Source: Ixodes scapularis (Eukaryota; Arthropoda; Arachnida; Ixodida; Ixodidae). Taken from it: 64,000 nucleotides of DNA. Positions 46,734 to 58,354 of the stretch are shown here, piece after piece; the first letter of the stretch is position 1, and each line of letters begins with the position of its first letter. Location: NCBI RefSeq assembly GCF_016920785.2, contig NW_024609857.1:73034252-73098251 (forward strand), in the 5' to 3' direction. Below the pieces are notes generated by a model that did no database searches, had not been told where the DNA came from, and saw nothing but the letters and a program-made list of their open reading frames with translations. A program made the position numbers and the translations under genes.

Positions 46734-47649
46734 GTAAGCCAAGCCGATTTTTTTGTTGCGCTGTCAAGATTATTTTAAAAACAAAAGGTGCTTAAGACAC
46801 TTTTTTTTTCTCTCTCTCAGATTCGAACGAACTGTGAAGGTTTAAATGCAGCTACCTTAAAAACTACGCGTGTGAGGTTATATTTCGACTTCACTAGCAA
46901 GAGCGGCGTTGTTACTATTTAAATTATTTTTCCTAGTTCGGCCCGTCACCCCTTGCCGCGCGCAGAATAGCAGGAAAGCAAAAGGGAAAACTAGAGCCGT
47001 AGATGTAGAGAGTTTGATTATTTTTTGGTAAAAATAGGGCTAAAATATGGAAACGTCATTGGCCTAAATTGTTTCAATGAATGTTCCAACTGGCCCATCA
47101 AAACACATTTTTGTTTGAATTACCTTGGGCGCGATGATTGACGGCTCTTGTGATGAACCAGAAGCCACAAATATTCTCCTAGCGAGGCAGTAAGCTTGAC
47201 AAGTATTTCTAGGTAAGGATGTCTTCAATTATTTAATTTCAGCACACTATAGTTGAGATTTATGACTCTTCATAACTGAAAGGGAAACGCACGTGATGTT
47301 GTGGTCACTGCGACATTCAAAACGCACTTAATTGTTTATTTCATTGCACTCCGCGGTCGCGGCCGCTGCCGCGGCCGCTACCGCGGCCACGGCGGAATGG
47401 ACGCTAGAAACTGCGGATTTGGCTCCGTGAGAGTTTTGACCCAAACCCCGAACGCGCACCCCACATTAGCAGCTTCGCCTCATGTTTCAGAAAATTAGTC
47501 TTGTCAGTGTCACCTTTCTTGGCTCAGCAAGCGCACTCAGCACCTTGAAACCCCCCTTTGCCACCGATATCTTAGAATTATACATTCAAGTATTTTCAGT
47601 CTCATTCAGAAACCAAAAAAGATTCTAGATACACCTGATCACTTCTTAT
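46734..47649. other. Start of the next intron; no gene recognised
   Basis: A GC-rich self-complementary tract (GCGGCCGCTGCCGCGGCCGC) lies at 47353-47390. No following receptor exon was seen. Confidence 0.45.
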
Positions 47650-48044
47650 AAGTTGTGAATGCGAAAGCATGAATGTCGTTCTTGCGCGCGCTCTCGTGAA
47701 ATGACCGCGCCGCGCTGACATCGGCCGTGCTGCACTGTGTAGTCTGCCCGAGCATGGCTTTGGGGCCCCGCCGCCAGCCGATTCCTTTTACCGGCGAGCT
47801 GGCGGCGCGGGCCCGCAGCGCCATGAGGTGGCGCTCTTGAAACTGACACGCGGTGGCCAATGGGAGCATCGTTCCTTGAAACTATGACGCGCGCTAGCCA
47901 ATTGTAGCTATCAGATTTCGGCTTCACTTAGCTTTCTTTTTTGGTGAGGTCAATTTAGCTGCCGTTTTGCGTTGCTTTTTGCGCGGCTTCAAAGCTCATG
48001 ACGTCGGCTCGCTTCATGGGACAGTAAATGCTTTCGCAGTACAA
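47650..48044. mobile_element. GC-rich MITE with TGCGAAAGCAT ends
   Basis: Left end TTGTGAATGCGAAAGCATGA, right end in inverse TTGTACTGCGAAAGCATTTA. 395 bp with a GC-rich interior. Confidence 0.5.
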
Positions 48045-48888
48045 ATCCTTCAAGGTCATCCCAGCTCATTCTTTCTTCTTAAGCTCATCACAGAAGGAAT
48101 ACGCGGCGCTGGCGTCGGCGACGCTTTCGCCGCTCCACCCCGGCTCCCGCCGGCTCCTCCCCATGACCAGACTGTCAATATATACGGCTCTGGGGAAAAC
48201 TAGCGAACGTGACGTCATCGGCTGTGTCAGATGTCCCTTGAAGTCCTGTAAGCCTCCTCGCAGACGCCGTCGATGATGTCACGACACAGTTGAAAAACTA
48301 CAGGTGAGAAAGAAATTACAGGTGGCAGATAGGCTCACTACATTTCCTGCGGTAATCGCTGCACGTCTCTTCAAAGAAGCGCTTAACCTCTACTTTTGCC
48401 CATCGTCATGAGGGGATGATATTCAGTTCAGGACACAAAAACTGTCGAAAGCCGCCCTTAACTTTTTTATTGTGATACATTAAAAGGTGTATCGAACCCA
48501 GGGATCATGGGTTAGATCCAAGTCCCTGCTCATTTCGATCTGGATGAGCATCGTACCGGCGTGCGGTCGTGTATCACTACTGCGTGGTGCACATTAAAGT
48601 CCCCAGGCTAGCGGCTGTAAAGCACTGGCTAAATTGCTCATTTGCAGCTGGAAGGCAAGTCGCCCGTTGAGGCAGACAAAGTTCTAGGCTGCATAAACAT
48701 ACACAGAATCCCAATTTTGCTACTACTCCAGATGTTCAGCTTTGTATATTCTGGCCTCTTAGTGCTCCGTAGGTAAGCGCAGTAGAACATTTCAGCTCAA
48801 TGTGCATGCACCCCATTGCGCCGCGTGTATGCGGAGCGGCAGTAGGCACTCCTTCACATTCGCACCCTCTTCGAAGGACATGACGACC
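48045..48888. other. No gene; decayed repeat near 48480-48660
   Basis: CGTGGTGCACATTAAAGTCC CCAG resembles a dispersed arthropod repeat I know as GTGCACGTTAAAGAACCCCAG. The surrounding region is otherwise unassigned. Confidence 0.35.
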
Positions 48889-49060
48889 TTAAAGGGGTAT
48901 TCACACGAGGAAGAAATCCCGGGGATTTCTCCCCGGCACGCGCATCCCACGCCGAAAACGTCAGGCTTTGCGATGTGCAAAAGCCTCGCGTTTTCATCTC
49001 GTGATGCGCGCGTGCCGGGGAGAAATCCCCGGGATTTCTCCCTCGTGTGAATACCCCTTA
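48889..49060. mobile_element. Hairpin MITE abutting the satellite
   Basis: Left end TTAAAGGGGTATTCACACGA, right end in inverse TTAAGGGGTATTCACACGAG. The subterminal GGAGAAATCCCCGG-type words are palindromic in each arm. It ends exactly where the 12-bp periodic sequence begins. Confidence 0.75.
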
Positions 49061-49206
49061 ACGTCGTCCTCAGCGTCGTCCTAGAAGTCGTCCTATGACG
49101 TCGTCCTTCAGGTAGACCTAGAGGTCGTTCTTTAGGTCGTCTTAGAGGCCCTCCTTGAGGTCGTCCTAGAGGTAGTCCTTGAGATCATCCTAGACGTCAT
49201 CTTTGG
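49061..49206. repeat. 12-bp periodic left edge of the satellite
   Basis: About twelve diverged units of CGTCGTCCTAGA (for example CGTCGTCCTCAG, AGTCGTCCTATG, AGGTCGTCCTAG, AGATCATCCTAG). The first 99-bp unit follows in register. Confidence 0.75.
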
Positions 49207-52200
49207 CGTCGTCCTCTAGGACGTTGCCCTTAATTAAGGTCTTCCTAGGGGCGTCCTTGAGGTCACCCTAGAAGTCGTCTTAGAGTTAGTTCTAGGTGTC
49301 TTTGACGTCGTCCTCTAGGACGTTGCCCTTAATTAAGGTCTTCCTAGGGGCGTCCTTGAGGTCACCCTAAAAGTCGTCTTAGAGTTAGTTCTAGGTGTCT
49401 TTGGCGTCGTCCTCTAGGACGTTGCCCTTAATTAAGGTCTTCCTAGGGGCGTCCTTGAGGTCACCCTAGAAGTCGTCTTAGAGTTAGTTCTAGGTGTCTT
49501 TGACGTCGTCCTCTAGGACGTTGCCCTTAATTAAAGTCTTCCTAGGGGCGTCCTTGAGGTCACCCTAGAAGTCGTCTTAAAGTTAGTTCTAGGTGTCTTT
49601 GGCGTCGTCCTCTAGGACGTTGCCCTTAATTAAGGTCTTCCTAGGGGCGTCCTTGCGGTCAAACTAGAAGTCGTCTTAGAGTTAGTTCTAGGTGTCTTTG
49701 ACGTCGTCCTCTAGGACGTTGCCCTTAATTAAGGTCTTCCTAGGGGCGTCCTTGAGGTCACCCTAGAAGTCGTCTTAGAGTTAGTTCTAGGTGTCTTTGA
49801 CGTCGTCCTCTAGGACGTTGCCCTTAATTAAGGTCTTCCTAGGGGCGTCCTTGAGGTCACCCTAGAAGTCGTCTTAGAGTTAGTTCTAGGTGTCTTTGAC
49901 GTCGTCCTCTAGGACGTTGCCCTTAATTAAGGTCTTCCTAGGGGCGTCCTTGAGGTCACCCTAGAAGTCGTCTTAGAGTTAGTTCTAGGTGTCTTTGGCG
50001 TCGTCCTCTAGGACGTTGCCCTTAATTAAGGTCTTCCTAGGGGCGTCCTTGAGGTCACCCTAGAAGTCGTCTTAGAGTTAGTTCTAGGTGTCTTTGGCGT
50101 CGTCCTCTAGGACGTTGCCCTTAATTAAGGTCTTCCTAGGGGCGTCCTAGAGGTCACCCTAGAAGTCGTCTTAGAGTTAGTTCTAGGTGTCTTTGGCGTC
50201 GTCCTCTAGGACGTTGCCCTTAATTAAGGTCTTCCTAGGGGCGTCCTTGAGGTCACCCTAGAAGTTGTCTTAGAGTTAGTTCTAGGTGTCATTGACGTCG
50301 TCCTCTAGGACGTTGCCCTTAATTAAGGTCTTCCTAGGGGCGTCCTTGAGGTCACCCTAGAAGTCGTCTTAGAGTTAGTTCTAGGTGTCTTTGACGTCGT
50401 CCTCTAGGACGTTGCCCTTAATTAAGGTCTTCCTAGGGGCGTCCTTGAGGTCACCCTAGAAGTCGTCTTAGAGTTAGTTCTAGGTGTCTTTGGCGTCGTC
50501 CTCTAGGACGTTGCCCTTAATTAAGGTCTTCCTAGGGGCGTCCTTGAGGTCACCCTAGAAGTCGTCTTAGAGTTAGTTCTAGGTGTCTTTGGCGTCGTCC
50601 TCTAGGACGTTGCCCTTAATTAAGGTCTTCCTAGGGGCGTCCTTGAGGTCACCCTAGAAGTCGTCTTAGAGTTAGTTCTAGGTGTCTTTGACGTCGTCCT
50701 CTAGGACGTTGCCCTTAATTAAGGTCTTCCTAGGGGCGTCCTTGAGGTCACCCTAGAAGTCGTCTTAGAGTTAGTTCTAGGTGTCTTTGACGTCGTCCTC
50801 TAGGACGTTGCCCTTAATTAAGGTCTTCCTAGGGGCGTCCTTGAGGTCACCCTAGAAGTCGTCTTAGAGTTAGTTCTAGGTGTCTTTGACGTCGTCCTCT
50901 AGGACGTTGCCCTTAATTAAGGTCTTCCTAGGGGCGTCCTTGAGGTCACCCTAGAAGTCGTCTTAGAGTTAGTTCTAGGTGTCTTTGACGTCGTCCTCTA
51001 GGACGTTGCCCTTAATTAAGGTCTTCCTAGGGGCGTCCTTGAGGTCACCCTAGAAGTCGTCTTAGAGTTAGTTCTAGGTGTCTTTGGCGTCGTCCTCTAG
51101 GACGTTGCCCTTAATTAAGGTCTTCCTAGGGGCGTCCTTGAGGTCACCCTAGAAGTCGTCTTAGAGTTAGTTCTAGGTGTCTTTGGCGTCGTCCTCTAGG
51201 ACGTTGCCCTTAATTAAGGTCTTCCTAGGGGCGTCCTTGAGGTCACCCTAGAAGTCGTCTTAGAGTTAGTTCTAGGTGTCTTTGGCGTCGTCCTCTAGGA
51301 CGTTGCCCTTAATTAAGGTCTTCCTAGGGGCGTCCTTGAGGTCACCCTAGAAGTCGTCTTAGAGTTAGTTCTAGGTGTCTTTGACGTCGTCCTCTAGGAC
51401 GTTGCCCTTAATTAAGGTCTTCCTAGGGGCGTCCTTGAGGTCACCCTAGAAGTCGTCTTAGAGTTAGTTCTAGGTGTCTTTGGCGTCGTCCTCTAGGACG
51501 TTGCCCTTAATTAAGGTCTTCCTAGGGGCGTCCTTGAGGTCACCCTAGAAGTCGTCTTAGAGTTAATTCTAGGTGTCTTTGGCGTCCTCTAGGACGTTGC
51601 CCTTAATTAAGGTCTTCCTAGGGGCGTCCTTGAGGTCACCCTAGAAGTCGTCTTAGAGTTAGTTCTAGGTGTCTTTGACGTCGTCCTCTAGGACGTTGCC
51701 CTTAATTAAGGTCTTCCTAGGGGCGTCTTTGAGGTCACCCCAGAAGTCGTCTTAGAGTTAGTTCTAGGTGTCTTTGACGTCGTCCTCTAGGACGTTGCCC
51801 TTAATTAAGGTCTTCCTAGGGGCGTCCTTGAGGTCACGCTAGAAGTCGTCTTAGAGTTAGTTCTAGGTGTCTTTGGCGTCGTCCTCTAGGACGTTACCCT
51901 TAATTAAGGTCTTCCTAGGGGCGTCCTTGAGGTCACCCTAGAAGTCGTCTTAGAGTTAGTTCTAGGTGTCTTTGGCGTCGTCCTCTAGGACGTTGCCCTT
52001 AATTAAGGTCTTCCTAGGGGCGTCCTTGAGGTCACCCTAGAAGTCGTCTTAGAGTTAGTTCTAGGTGTCTTTGGCGTCGTCCTCTAGGACGTTGCCCTTA
52101 ATTAAGGTCTTCCTAGAGGCGTCCTTGAGGTCACCCTAGAAGTCCTCTTAGAGTTAGTTCTAGGTGTCTTTGACGTCGTCCTCTAGGACGTTGCCCTTAA

Positions 52201-55200
52201 TTAAGGTCTTCCTAGGGGCGTCTTTGAGGTCACCCTAGAAGTCGTCTTAGAGTTAGTTCTAGGTGTCTTTGACGTCGTCCTCTAGGACGTTGCCCTTAAT
52301 TAAGGTCTTCCTAGGGGCGTCCTTGAGGTCACCCTAGAAGTCGTCTTAGAGTTAGTTCTAGGTGTCTTTGGCGTCGTCCTCTAGGACGTTGCCCTTAATT
52401 AAGGTCTTCCTAGGGGCGTCCTTGAGGTCACCCTAGAAGTCGTCTTAGAGTTAGTTCTAGGTGTCTTTGGCGTCGTCCTCTAGGACGTTGCCCGTAATTA
52501 AGGTCTTCCTAGCGGCGTCCTTGAGGTCACCCTAGAAGTCGTCTTAGAGTTAGTTCTAGGTGTCTTTGGCGTCGTCCTCTAGGACGTTGCCCTTAATTAA
52601 GGTCTTCCTAGGGGCGTCCTTGAGGTCACCCTAGAAGTCGTCTTAGAGTTAGTTCTAGGTGTCTTTGACGTCGTCCTCTAGGACGTTGCCCTTAATTAAG
52701 GTCTTCCTAGGGGCGTCCTTGAGGTCACCCTAGAAGTCGTCTTAGAGTTAGTTCTAGGTGTCTTTGGCGTCGTCCTCTAGGACGTTGCCCTTAATTAAGG
52801 TCTTCCTAGGGGCGTCCTTGAGGTCACCCTAGAAGTCGTCTTAGAGTTAGTTCTAGGTGTCTTTGACGTCGTCCTCTAGGACGTTGCCCTTAATTAAGGT
52901 CTTCCTAGGGGCGTCCTTGAGGTCACCCTAGAAGTCGTCTTAGAGTTAGTTCTAGGTGTCTTTGACGTCGTCCTCTAGGACGTTGCCCTTAATTAAGGTC
53001 TTCCTAGGGGCGTCCTTGAGGTCACCCTAGAAGTCGTCTTAGAGTTAGTTCTAGGTGTCTTTGGCGTCGTCCTCTAGGACGTTGCCCTTAATTAAGGTCT
53101 TCCTAGGGGCGTCCTTGAGGTCACCCTAGAAGTCGTCTTAGAGTTAATTCTAGGTGTCTTTGACGTCGTCCTCTAGGACGTTGCCCTTAATTAAGGTCTT
53201 CCTAGGGGCGTCCTTGAGGTCACCCTAGAAGTCGTCTTAGAGTTAGTTCTAGGTGTCTTTGACGTCGTCCTCTAGGACGTTGCCCTTAATTAAGGTCTTC
53301 CTAGGGGCGTCCTTGAGGTCACCCCAGAAGTCGTCTTAGAGTTAGTTCTAGGTGTCTTTGACGTCGTCCTCTAGGACGTTGCCCTTAATTAAGGTCTTCC
53401 TAGGGGCGTCCTTGAGGTCACGCTAGAAGTCGTCTTAGAGTTAGTTCTAGGTGTCTTTGGCGTCGTCCTCTAGGACGTTACCCTTAATTAAGGTCTTCCT
53501 AGGGGCGTCCTTGAGGTCACCCTAGAAGTCGTCTTAGAGTTAGTTCTAGGTGTCTTTGACGTCGTCCTCTAGGACGTTGCCCTTAATTAAGGTCTTCCTA
53601 GGGGCGTCCTTGAGGTCACCCTAGAAGTCGTCTTAGAGTTAGTTCTAGGTGTCTTTGGCGTCGTCCTCTAGGACGTTGCCCTTAATTAAGGTCTTCCTAG
53701 AGGCGTCCTTGAGGTCACCCTAGAAGTCCTCTTAGAGTTAGTTCTAGCTGTCTTTGACGTCGTCCTCTAGGACGTTGCCCTTAATTAAGGTCTTCCTAGG
53801 GGCGTCCTTGAGGTCACCCTAGAAGTCGTCTTAGAGTTAGTTCTAGGTGTCTTTGACGTCGTCCTCTAGGACGTTGCCCTTAATTAAGGTCTTCCTAGGG
53901 GCGTCCTTGAGGTCACCCTAGAAGTCGTCTTAGAGTTAGTTCTAGGTGTCTTTGGCGTCGTCCTCTAGGATGTTGCCCTTAATTAAGGTCTTCCTAGGGG
54001 CGTCCTTGAGGTCACCCTAGAATTCGTCTTAGAGTTAGTTCTAGGTGTCTTTGGCGTCGTCCTCTAGGACGTTGCCCTTAATTAAGGTCTTCCTAGGGGC
54101 GTCCTTGAGGTCACCCTAGAAGTCGTCTTAGAGTTAGTTCTAGGTGTCTTTGACGTCGTCCTCTAGGACGTTGCCCTTAATTAAGGTCTTCCTAGGGGCG
54201 TCCTTGAGGTCACCCTAGAAGTCGTCTTAGAGTTAGTTCTAGGTGTCTTTGACGTCGTCCTCTAGGACGTTGCCCTTAATTAAGGTCTTCCTAGGGGCGT
54301 CCTTGAGGTCACCCTAGAAGTCGTCTTAGAGTTAGTTCTAGGTGTCTTTGGCGTCGTCCTCTAGGACGTTGCCCTTAATTAAGGTCTTCCTAGGGGCGTC
54401 CTTGAGGTCACCCTAGAAGTCGTCTTAGAGTTAATTCTAGGTGTCTTTGACGTCGTCCTCTAGGACGTTGCCCTTAATTAAGGTCTTCCTAGGGGCGTCC
54501 TTGAGGTCACCCTAGAAGTCGTCTTAGAGTTAGTTCTAGGTGTCTTTGACGTCGTCCTCTAGGACGTTGCCCTTAATTAAGGTCTTCCTAGGGGCGTCCT
54601 TGAGGTCACCCTAGAAGTCGTCTTAGAGTTAGTTCTAGGTGTCTTTGACGTCGTCCTCTAGGACGTTGCCCTTAATTAAGGTCTTCCTAGGGGCGTCCTT
54701 GAGGTCACCCTAGAAGTCGTCTTAGAGTTAGTTCTAGGTGTCTTTGGCGTCGTCCTCTAGGACGTTGCCCTTAATTAAGGTCTTCCTAGGGGCGTCCTTG
54801 AGGTCACCCTAGAAGTCGTCTTAGAGTTAGTTCTAGGTGTCTTTGACGTCGTCCTCTAGGACGTTGCCCTTAATTAAGGTCTTCCTAGGGGCGTCCTTGA
54901 GGTCACCCTAGAAGTCGTCTTAGAGTTAGTTCTAGGTGTCTTTGACGTCGTCCTCTAGGACGTTGCCCTTAATTAAGGTCTTCCTAGGGGCGTCCTTGAG
55001 GTCACCCTAGAAGTCGTCTTAGAGTTAGTTCTAGGTGTCTTTGACGTCGTCCTCTAGGACGTTGCCCTTAATTAAGGTCTTCCTAGGGGCGTCCTTGAGG
55101 TCACCCTAGAAGTCGTCTTAGAGTTAGTTCTAGGTGTCTGACGTCGTCCTCTAGGACGTTGCCCTTAATTAAGGTCTTCCTAGGGGCGTCCTTGAGGTCA

Positions 55201-56425
55201 CCCTAGAAGTCGTCTTAGAGTTAGTTCTAGGTGTCTTTGACGTCGTCCTCTAGGACGTTGCCCTTAATTAAGGTCTTCCTAGGGGCGTCCTTGAGGTCAC
55301 CCTAGAAGTCGTCTTAGAGTTAGTTCTAGGTGTCTTTGACGTCGTCCTCTAGGACGTTGCCCTTAATTAAGGTCTTCCTAGGGGCGTCCTTGAGGTCACC
55401 CTAGAAGTCGTCTTAGAGTTAGTTCTAGGTGCCTTTGACGTCGTCCTCTAGGACGTTGCCCTTAATTAAGGTCTTCCTAGGGGCGTCCTTGAGGTCACCC
55501 TAGAAGTCGTCTTAGAGTTAGTTCTAGGTGTCTTTGACGTCGTCCTCTAGGACGTTGCCCTTAATTAAGGTCTTCCTAGGGGCGTCCTTGAGGTCACCCT
55601 AGAAGTCGTCTTAGAGTTAGTTCTAGGTGTCTTTGACGTCGTCCTCTAGGACGTTGCCCTTAATTAAGGTCTTCCTAGGGGCGTCCTTGAGGTCACCCTA
55701 GAAGTCGTCTTAGAGTTAGTTCTAGGTGTCTTTGGCGTCGTCCTCTAGGACGTTGCCCTTAATTAAGGTCTTCCTAGGGGCGTCCTTGAGGTCACCCTAG
55801 AAGTCGTCTTAGAGTTAGTTCTAGGTGTCTTTGACGTCGTCCTCTAGGACGTTGCCCTTAATTAAGGTCTTCCTAGGGGCGTCCTTGAGGTCACCCTAGA
55901 AGTCGTCTTAGAGTTAGTTCTAGGTGTCTTTGACGTCGTCCTCTAGGACGTTGCCCTTAATTAAGGTCTTCCTAGGGGCGTCCTTGAGGTCACCCTAGAA
56001 GTCGTCTTAGAGTTCTAGGTGTCTTTGACGTCGTCCTCTAGGACGTTGCCCTTAATTAAGGTCTTCCTAGGGGCGTCCTTGAGGTCACCCTAGAAGTCGT
56101 CTTAGAGTTAGTTCTAGGTGTCTTTGGCGTCGTCCTCTAGGACGTTGCCCTTAATTAAGGTCTTCCTAGGGGCGTCCTTGAGGTCACCCTAGAAGTCGTC
56201 TTAGAGTTAGTTCTAGGTGTCTTTGGCGTCGTCCTCTAGGACGTTGCCCTTAATTAAGGTCTTCCTAGGGGCGTCCTTGAGGTCACCCTAGAAGTCGTCT
56301 TAGAGTTAGTTCTAGGTGTCTTTGGCGTCGTCCTCTAGGACGTTGCCCTTAATTAAGGTCTTCCTAGGGGCGTCCTTGAGGTCACCCTAGAAGTCGTCTT
56401 AGAGTTAGGTGTCTTTGACGTCGTC
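49207..56425. repeat. 99-bp satellite array, about 73 units
   Basis: Unit starts GTCGTCCTCTAGGACGTTGC. It contains the perfect palindrome CCTTAATTAAGG, then CTTCCTAGGGGCGTCCTTGA, GGTCACCCTAGAAGTCGTCT, TAGAGTTAGTTCTAGGTGTC and TTTGRC. Units are nearly identical; the most common variation is A/G in TTTGAC/TTTGGC. Small length variants include a missing GTC near 51577 and a missing TT near 55140. Period checked by spacing at 49320, 49419 and 49518. Every unit carries stops in all frames, so no ORFs occur. Both ends lie in the window. Confidence 0.97.
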
Positions 56426-56540
56426 CTCGAGGACGCCGTCCTAGGCGAGGTCAAGGACAGCGTCTAGGACGACCTTAAGGACGACCTCTAGGGGAATCTC
56501 AAGGACCACAAGGATTAAGCGTCGTCGCAGAGGACAACGC
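56426..56540. repeat. Inverted right edge of the satellite
   Basis: After the last unit the related words appear in the opposite orientation (TAGGACGACCTTAAGGACGA CCTCTAGG), the complement of the GTCGTCCT words on the left side. It ends at about 56540 where CTAAATTTAGC words begin. Confidence 0.65.
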
Positions 56541-56820
56541 TAAATTTAGCCGGGAGTTTCCCCGCTAAATTTGGCGGAAAAATTGACGTCACCACATATG
56601 CACCACTTTAAGCGCGAAACACATGCGCGTCCAAGCTGTCCGATCCGACGTGCAAACTGCCGGAACGACGTTCGGACGCGAGGGTTTTCGACGCTCTCCG
56701 GTGCTATGAAAACCCTCGCCCCCGAACGTCGTTCCGGCAGTTCGCACGTCGGATAGGACAGTTATGACGCGCATGTGTTTCGCGCTTTAGTTTCCCCGCT
56801 GAACTTGGGGGTACGCAACG
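56541..56820. mobile_element. Hairpin MITE (family C) inside CCCCGCTAAATTTGGCGG words
   Basis: 56606-56789 is a hairpin. The arms TTTAAGCGCGAAACACATGC and GCGTCC.AGCTGTCC, with CGACGTGCRAACTGCCGGAA CGACGTTCGG, are inverted around a loop near 56690-56702. On both sides lie TTTCCCCGCTAAATTTGGCG and TTTCCCCGCTGAACTT words, as in the cores at 22.9 and 60.7 kb. Confidence 0.7.
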
Positions 56821-58045
56821 ATAAATGCTATCATAATCATAGATAATCCTTCCTGTGATTTCTACAAATTAGCCTCGACCATCAATTCGCTTCCCTATTG
56901 CTTTGCTTTTCTATTGCTTTTCTTAACGTGCGTCAGTTTTCTTGTGATAAAAGCTGGAACTGCCTAACGCAAGGTGGTGGAGCCCTTGTAGAACCCGTTC
57001 GATACGTCGCCCTAGAAGTAGATGCTTCGGCTCTTACTTGTTTTTGTCAATTAACATTGCAGCGCACCACAAGCGAAAGGCTCCAAACACAGGCACACTA
57101 AAAAATTATACACTCACTCGGCGCTGACTCACAGCTCGTGGTTTGTATTGTCTTCTTCTATGCACAAAGAACACCCTCCTATCTTTTTCTGTGTTCTAAG
57201 AATGAGATAACGACATCAAATGAAATTACAAAAATAATAAAAAAAACAATAAAATTTAAGAAAACATTTAAACAAATAAATATTATAACGTTAACGTTAA
57301 TCATCATGAACTAACAACTCGCTCAATCAGCAGTCTTACCTGTTCTATTTTTCCTTCGTTGGCCCACCAGGCTCCAACCGCTTCTATCCAAAAGCCAGTG
57401 CAGTGGCGCTTATTTGTCATAACGGTATCCCCTCTTTCTTGTGAGCGTAAACATTTGTGAAAACATTTGACGCGATATATCGCTTTTTTATTTTTGAACA
57501 AGATGTAAAAGATTAAATGGCATTCGACAGTATCTAATTTGCATTTAGGTAACTCAAATTCGTAACACTGAGAAAACCTCGCCTAGTAAATCAAATAATG
57601 GTGCGCAGAAGCGAGCGAAAAAGCACGAATCTAGAAAGTTAAGAAAAGTACTGTTTTTGATGTGACTGCTATCAGTCCTTTTAATCGAATATTCACGAGG
57701 AAATTTACAACGGCTACTGTATACCTTGACATAAACTCTGAAATATTTGCATGCAAGATATGAGGAACCAAGCTAAACACGGGTTGTTGCCTGAAATGGA
57801 AAAATGACTATAATTTCTATCTTCTTTTCACAACTTCGTTAAATACAAAAACAAATGTTTCATCAGGTTCATAGATAATATGATAATCCCACTAATAGAA
57901 CGTTACTCCAGTAGTATACATAATATTTAGCATTAAAAGTATTACGGCGCACGCCAAGATAATTCATCTTATTATTATTATTGGCCGCAAAAGTTTTTTT
58001 AAGGAAACTCATGACTTTGATATCTTTCTTAATATCCATTTTCAC
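56821..58045. other. No gene recognised; weak exon candidate on the - strand
   Basis: On the - strand a frame RHCTGFWIEAVGAWWANEGK..EQ (about 57342-57430) ends at a good donor-like ATAGAACAG|gtaaga, but the family is unknown and the acceptor is poor. Otherwise AT-rich. Confidence 0.2.
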
Positions 58046-58354
58046 TTTTAGAACGCAAGCCGGAACTGGCGCTTAGGCGCCAGTTTCCGGCTTGAGCGGC
58101 ATTGCATTATGGGACGTTTGCGATAATGACGAAACTAGGGTCATGAGGCTGACTAGGGTCACGAGTGACGTACGAGGGAAGAAGGAGTGAGGGGGAGGGA
58201 ATAGGAAGAATAGAAGAGAAGGGGAGGATAATGAGAGGAGGAGGAGGGAAGGGTGGAGAGGGAGGAGGGGAAAATGAGGGGAAGGAGAATAGTTTACGGA
58301 GGAGGAGGAGGATTTGGCCTTACAAAACCGTAAACGTCTATTTTTTTTTTTTTT
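58046..58354. mobile_element. Minisatellite-core element, copy 3 (rearranged)
   Basis: Begins TTTTAGAACGCAAGCCGGAA, then a duplicated inverted head (CTGGCGC/GCGCCAG then TTTCCGGCTTGAGCGGC) and GCATTATGGGACGTTT. The interior is GA-rich with a little GTCACGAGTGACG. The tail is eroded (GGCCTTACAAAACCGTAAAC, GTCTA then T-run); the AAGAGCTGCGCTCT repeat is lost. Confidence 0.55.

Noticed and set aside
49061..56425. CRISPR array
   Set aside because: The 99-bp unit repeats in full without unique spacers, and the context is eukaryotic.
57342..57430. Exon on the - strand with GTAAGA donor
   Set aside because: Good donor but weak acceptor and no recognised family; kept only as a note.
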